Assembly: GCA_024653865.1 (NCBI GenBank)
Contig: JANLHD010000153.1
Location: 1 to 5,950, forward strand
Source: an archaeon
GTDB taxonomy: Archaea; Iainarchaeota; Iainarchaeia; Iainarchaeales; Iainarchaeaceae
DNA length: 5,950 bases
Reading direction: 5' to 3'
Of this stretch, positions 4,654 through 5,950 are shown piece after piece; position 1 is the stretch's first letter, and every line of letters begins with the position of its first letter. The position numbers were made by a program, and so were the translations under genes. The notes below the pieces were generated by a model, which was not told the origin of the DNA, did no database searches, and saw nothing but the letters and a program-made list of their open reading frames with translations.

Positions 4654-4968
4654 ATGGCGGAGAAAAAAATCCAGATTGTGCATCTTCCGTCAATAAACGA
4701 AATCGACAAGCAGGTTATGGCGGGCAATATCGAGCACGCATATGAGAGGCTCGGCATTTACATTCCGGGCGAGCTTGTAATGGAAGTCCATTTCAAGCAA
4801 AGCTCTTCCACCGGAAAGAGGCAATTGTATGAAGTCCATGCTCACATCAGGGGCATTGGCAAAAAGTTCAATGCCAAGTTTTCGGACTGGGATGCATCCA
4901 AGGCATTGAACAAAACCCTTGCCGCACTCGAAAAGGAAGCATCAAAAAATAAAAGTAAGAAAAACTAA
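4654..4968 (+). CDS. Small HPF/RaiA-like (S30AE-fold) protein, putative ribosome hibernation factor
   Basis: This 104-aa protein resembles the beta-alpha-beta-beta-beta-alpha fold of ribosome hibernation factors. Those factors sit in the small-subunit decoding channel and silence ribosomes in stress. A first strand (KIQIVHL, 5-11) is followed by a helix (INEIDKQVMAGNIEHAYERLG, 14-34). Strands then follow at 40-48, 58-66 and 70-78 (YEVHAHIRGIGKKFNAKFSD), and a C-terminal helix (WDASKALNKTLAALEKEASK, 79-98) matches the family pattern of an aromatic/acidic turn and an A-x-x-K-x-x-x-x-L-E-x helix. The tail is Lys-rich, as is usual. This is a fold-level match, so the function is inferred. An ATG at 4639 would add MHIYC, but the promoter spacing favours 4654. 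It is transcribed alone, between two oligo-T tracts. Confidence 0.6.
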   Translation: MAEKKIQIVHLPSINEIDKQVMAGNIEHAYERLGIYIPGELVMEVHFKQSSSTGKRQLYEVHAHIRGIGKKFNAKFSDWDASKALNKTLAALEKEASKNKSKKN

Positions 4969-4990
4969 TTCTTTATAGGAAGTTGGTTTG

Positions 4991-4997
4991 TTTTTTT
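4991..4997 (+). terminator. Oligo-T terminator after the HPF-like gene
   Basis: Seven T beginning 22 nt past the stop codon, without a hairpin. Confidence 0.4.
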
Positions 4998-5050
4998 CAG
5001 CCACAGAGTGTATTAAGTTCATTGTAATTATTTATTCAAATTTTTTTTAT

Positions 5051-5058
5051 AGGAGTGA
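5051..5058 (+). promoter_or_regulatory. Ribosome binding site AGGAGTGA
   Basis: It ends 6 nt before the ATG at 5065 and fixes that start. The AT-rich stretch before it (5020-5050) probably holds the promoter, but no single TATA box stands out. Confidence 0.55.
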
Positions 5059-5064
5059 TTTTCA

Positions 5065-5442
5065 ATGAGCCTGGTAACCCTTACATTTGGAGCAAAGTCA
5101 AAAGAATCGTTTAACGCAACTCCGCACGCGGCAATCTCAACCCCCGAGGATAGGATGAGGGAGAGGATGGCAAAAAACGGGGCAACCGGAGGCGTTGCGC
5201 TTGTGCGCAAGGCATGCAGGTTTTTTAGCCTGGAAGAGGTTTATTTGGTTGCCGAAGTCAAGGATGGTTTCCTTGCCGAAGGAATGACGGCCACGCTAAA
5301 CGGCAGAAATGTCGAGGTCCTCGGAGTCGAGTCCAAGTACGGGAACGCCGCGCAAAAAGGCATGACCGTCGGAATAACCGTAAGGGGAGTCGCACAGAGC
5401 GATTTTAGCGACGGAACAGAGTTAATGTTCGAGAGCCAATAA
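5065..5442 (+). CDS. Small protein with a translation-factor domain-2-like beta-barrel
   Basis: A 125-aa soluble protein. Residues 1-50 are Ala-, Lys- and Arg-rich with a helical run (EDRMRERMAKNG, 28-39) and look like a flexible N-terminal extension. Residues 56-123 read like the beta-barrel of EF-Tu/IF2 domain 2. LEEVYLVAEVKDGFLAEGMT is the paired strand leading into a G-x-x-L-x-x-G-M turn. NVEVLGVESKYGNAAQKGMT resembles the KVEILGVKS...EAKAGD block, and VGITVRGVAQSDFSDGTEL resembles the VGIALRGI...D-x-x-x-G-D-x-L ending. In translation factors this domain contacts tRNA or rRNA. No GTPase domain is present, so this is a stand-alone barrel, and a role in translation or RNA binding is inferred only. 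It stands alone between promoter-containing gaps. Confidence 0.6.
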   Translation: MSLVTLTFGAKSKESFNATPHAAISTPEDRMRERMAKNGATGGVALVRKACRFFSLEEVYLVAEVKDGFLAEGMTATLNGRNVEVLGVESKYGNAAQKGMTVGITVRGVAQSDFSDGTELMFESQ

Positions 5443-5531
5443 AACTCAGCTAAGCCCCTTGCTTATTTCAAGCCGGATTTAATTCTTTTACTTCGGTTAG
5501 CTCTGCATCAGCAGGCAGACACGGCAAGAAA

Positions 5532-5541
5532 GGTTTTTTAT
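5532..5541 (+). promoter_or_regulatory. TATA-like promoter, GGTTTTTTAT
   Basis: It is identical to the element at 4622-4631 and ends 27 nt before the ATG at 5569, giving a leader of only a few nt. No ribosome binding site is seen. Confidence 0.5.
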
Positions 5542-5568
5542 AGTTCGTCGGCGTTTTAATGATTTGAT

Positions 5569-5904
5569 ATGGCTTTTGCTGAATTGTTCTTGCTGCTGGC
5601 GAATTGGTTCATGCTGGTAATTACAATGCTTCTTACCGTGAAGGCGATTTCGCTTGTAAAGCCTTACGTTGAGCAGGCGGTTGTCGCCAAAACAATGTGG
5701 TACCTCTACATGGCTTTTGGTTACTCGCTAATAGCGGTCACGATTTTCACTTCTTGGGTCATTTGGTTCATTGGCGGGGTATGGGGCCTTGGGGTTTTGT
5801 TCATGACCTGGTTTATACTGGTAATCATTTACATTTCTCACACCAAAATCAGCGAGGCCGCGGTCAAAAAGACCTTCGGCATAAAAGAGCCAAAAAAAGA
5901 ATGA
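5569..5904 (+). CDS. Uncharacterised three-helix membrane protein
   Basis: A 111-aa protein, family not recognised. Predicted membrane helices are at about 4-24 (AELFLLLANWFMLVITMLLTV), 43-66 and 70-90 (the last two joined by a tight IGG turn). The C-terminal 20 residues (KISEAAVKKTFGIKEPKKE) are charged and basic, so by the positive-inside rule they are probably cytoplasmic. Trp is frequent in helices 2 and 3. There are no Cys and no recognisable catalytic motif. The ATG at 5569 fits the promoter spacing for a near-leaderless mRNA. It is a single gene with an oligo-T tract directly after the stop. Confidence 0.8.
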   Translation: MAFAELFLLLANWFMLVITMLLTVKAISLVKPYVEQAVVAKTMWYLYMAFGYSLIAVTIFTSWVIWFIGGVWGLGVLFMTWFILVIIYISHTKISEAAVKKTFGIKEPKKE

Positions 5905-5909
5905 TTTTT
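5905..5909 (+). terminator. Oligo-T tract right after the membrane-protein stop codon
   Basis: Five T directly follow the TGA. This is short, so it is only a weak terminator candidate. Confidence 0.3.
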
Positions 5910-5918
5910 AGAAACTCT

Positions 5919-5950
5919 TCATTCCGAAACGATTTTTGCAAGGCCTGCTA
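5919..5950 (-). CDS. Possible C-terminal end of a convergent gene (partial)
   Basis: One minus-strand frame entering from the right edge reads AGLAKIVSE and then TGA. The composition and position, 15 bp past the end of the convergent membrane-protein gene, fit the tail of a real protein. Ten codons are too few to be sure. Confidence 0.3.
   Translation of the reverse strand, partial: AGLAKIVSE

Noticed and set aside
5447..5503. Imperfect inverted repeat AGCTAAGCC/GGTTAGCT in the gap after the barrel protein
   Set aside because: It has a mismatch and a long loop and no T tract follows closely, so it is too weak to call a terminator or RNA.

Overview
The window looks archaeal. Several genes have TATA-like boxes about 25 bp before a start codon with no ribosome binding site, which suggests leaderless transcripts. 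Others have AGGTGA-type ribosome binding sites in front of TTG or ATG starts. Oligo-T tracts follow genes, the tRNA gene carries no CCA, and the gene families (archaeal BofA-like protein, HxlR regulator, small ferredoxin, S30AE-like protein) fit an archaeon. The small genes and the secreted protein with C-x-(D/N)-G-x-D-(D/N)-D-x-D-G repeats would suit a DPANN-type lineage such as Diapherotrites or its relatives, but that placement is inference. No rRNA, transposase, CRISPR array or clear horizontal-transfer boundary is visible.

Left part, minus strand (1-2930). A three-gene cluster reads leftward from a promoter near 2925: a 128-aa protein of unknown function with a winged-helix-like C-terminus, a 39-aa zinc-ribbon microprotein, and an aldo/keto reductase whose ribosome binding site overlaps the microprotein's stop codon. 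Beyond it, also leftward with its own promoter, lies a large secreted protein (481 residues visible, cut by the window start) made of a signal peptide, a dockerin-like EF-hand pair, a LamG-like domain and Ca-binding repeats.

Middle part (2930-3910). This stretch is mostly RNA and one small membrane protein. A candidate structured RNA (+ strand, about 2950-3066) shares a palindromic TATA box with the leftward cluster. Then come tRNA-Gly(CCC) and a BofA-like three-helix membrane protein, both on the minus strand. A second candidate structured RNA (minus strand, about 3663-3872) has a 13-bp long-range helix and ends in a hairpin followed by eight T.

Right part, plus strand (3910-5950). An HxlR-family regulator is followed by a three-cysteine ferredoxin, and a perfect dyad lies between them. 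After these come a ribosome-hibernation-factor-like protein, a small protein with a translation-factor domain-2-like barrel, and a three-helix membrane protein. Each is separated from the next by oligo-T tracts or promoters. A convergent gene may enter from the right edge. The likeliest functional links are a redox module (HxlR regulator and ferredoxin), an aldo/keto reductase operon, and translation-related small proteins. The most unusual content is the pair of candidate structured RNAs.
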